A stretch of 64,000 nt of DNA from assembly GCF_018336815.1 (NCBI RefSeq), contig NZ_CP050497.1:806001-870000 (forward strand). Direction: 5' to 3'. The position numbers and the translations under genes were made by a program. Every line of letters starts with the position of its first letter. Positions within the stretch are counted from its first letter, which is position 1. The DNA is from Treponema vincentii. Lineage in GTDB: Bacteria > Spirochaetota > Spirochaetia > Treponematales > Treponemataceae. The notes beneath the pieces were generated by a model. That model was not told the DNA's origin. It searched no databases and saw only the letters and a list, made by a program, of their open reading frames with translations. Shown piece by piece: positions 63,397 to 64,000 of this stretch.

Positions 63397-64000
63397 AGAT
63401 TTATTAGGGCAGGATTTTGTTGCGGCGACGCTGCAAAAATCCATTGAAGCAGGGAAAATAGCCCATGCGTATCTTTTTTCGGGGCCGCGTGGATGCGGTA
63501 AAACCAGTTCGGCGCGTATTTTAGCCAAGGCGCTTAACTGTGAAACGGGAACAGTCGCTACTCCCTGCGGAGTTTGCACCTCGTGCCGCGAAATTACAGC
63601 GGGGTCAAGCATCGATGTTATCGAGATAGACGGCGCCTCGAATACGAGCGTCAATGATGTGCGGCAAATCAAGGACGAAATCCTCTTTCCGCCTAATACC
63701 AGCCGGTACAAGATCTACATTATCGACGAAGTGCACATGCTTTCTACGAGCGCTTTCAATGCGTTGCTGAAAACGATTGAAGAGCCTCCTCCGTATGTTA
63801 TCTTTATTTTTGCAACGACCGAACTGCACAAGGTTCCGGCGACCATCAAAAGCCGCTGTCAGCACTTCAATTTTAAATTAGTCGATGTTGAAGTGCTTAA
63901 ACAAGCTTTAGCGGAAGCGGCGGCGGAGCTGCATATCGAGGCTGACGACGAGGCGCTGTACTGGATTGCGCGTGAGGCTACCGGAAGCGTGCGCGATTGC
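63350..64000 (+). CDS. dnaX: DNA polymerase III subunit gamma/tau (N-terminal part)
   Basis: DnaX is the clamp-loader ATPase. The visible 217 residues start MEYQVTATRRRPQRFEDLLG and include Walker A FSGPRGCGKTSSARIL, the zinc module CGVCTSC, the DEVH box in YIIDEVHMLS and the SRC motif in KSRCQHF. It continues past the right edge. The ATG at 63350 is the only one that agrees with the family N-terminus. It overlaps the remnant upstream. The promoter leaves no room for a ribosome site. Confidence 0.95.
   Translation, partial: MEYQVTATRRRPQRFEDLLGQDFVAATLQKSIEAGKIAHAYLFSGPRGCGKTSSARILAKALNCETGTVATPCGVCTSCREITAGSSIDVIEIDGASNTSVNDVRQIKDEILFPPNTSRYKIYIIDEVHMLSTSAFNALLKTIEEPPPYVIFIFATTELHKVPATIKSRCQHFNFKLVDVEVLKQALAEAAAELHIEADDEALYWIAREATGSVRDC

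Noticed and set aside
63385-63865. Open frames on the minus strand opposite dnaX
   Set aside because: Shadow frames of the strongly conserved dnaX coding region.

Overview
The window is a chromosomal stretch of a spirochaete, most likely a host-associated (oral-type) Treponema. The evidence is a pair of core periplasmic flagellins followed by fliD, an archaeal/eukaryal-type PheS, a groEL without groES beside it, glycine reductase component C genes (grdC-grdD), a bacterial steroid 5-alpha-reductase homologue and many lipoprotein and TPR genes. The genus call is inferred from family content; the species is not determined.

Layout. 1-2.4 kb: sbcC/sbcD on the minus strand (sbcC runs off the left edge, sbcD has a broken frame). 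2.4-6.7 kb: a zinc/manganese-type binding protein behind a strong palindrome, an NhaC-type antiporter and a TPR protein. 6.7-7.1 kb: a large palindromic intergenic element. 7.1-16.5 kb: murJ, pheS, tyrS, a hemerythrin, an HrpA-like helicase and a frame-interrupted murA. 16.6-21.9 kb: a flagellar block (flaB1-like, flaB3-like, fliD, two small unknowns) with two sigma-28-like promoters. 22-31 kb: a phosphatase-like lipoprotein, a large anchored protein with FG-GAP-like repeats, groEL, an RRM protein, a TPR lipoprotein and an unknown. 31-38 kb: pta, trxB-nagZ-thyX, cstA. 37.8-43 kb: ddl (frame broken), TPR, PilZ, an HTH-ATPase-STAS-like switch protein and a LysE-type exporter. 43-46 kb: grdC-grdD. 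46-50 kb: murC-yicC-cmk-like-mutY-like. 50-56.6 kb: a chemoreceptor, a C-terminal protease, rsmE, a WecG-type glycosyltransferase and mtnK. 56.7-60.6 kb: tRNA-Arg(CCG), a MATE exporter (frame broken), an epimerase with a zinc-ribbon-like tail and the steroid-reductase homologue. 60.7-64 kb: nth, a phosphoesterase, unknowns, a gene remnant and the start of dnaX.

Themes. (1) At least ten genes carry a promoter whose -10 box ends 6-10 bases before the start codon, with no Shine-Dalgarno. This predicts leaderless or nearly leaderless mRNAs, and the other genes in the same window have clear GGAGG-type sites. (2) Two families of gene-free palindromic repeats, plus modules nested in one of them, occupy most of the larger intergenic spaces. 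(3) Four genes (sbcD, murA, ddl, a MATE exporter) are each interrupted at a homopolymer of 6-8 bases. Sequencing or assembly error is the simplest explanation, but slippage or phase variation is not excluded. (4) Peptidoglycan synthesis and recycling is well represented (murA, murJ, ddl, murC, nagZ), and its MurA has Asp where the fosfomycin-target Cys normally sits.
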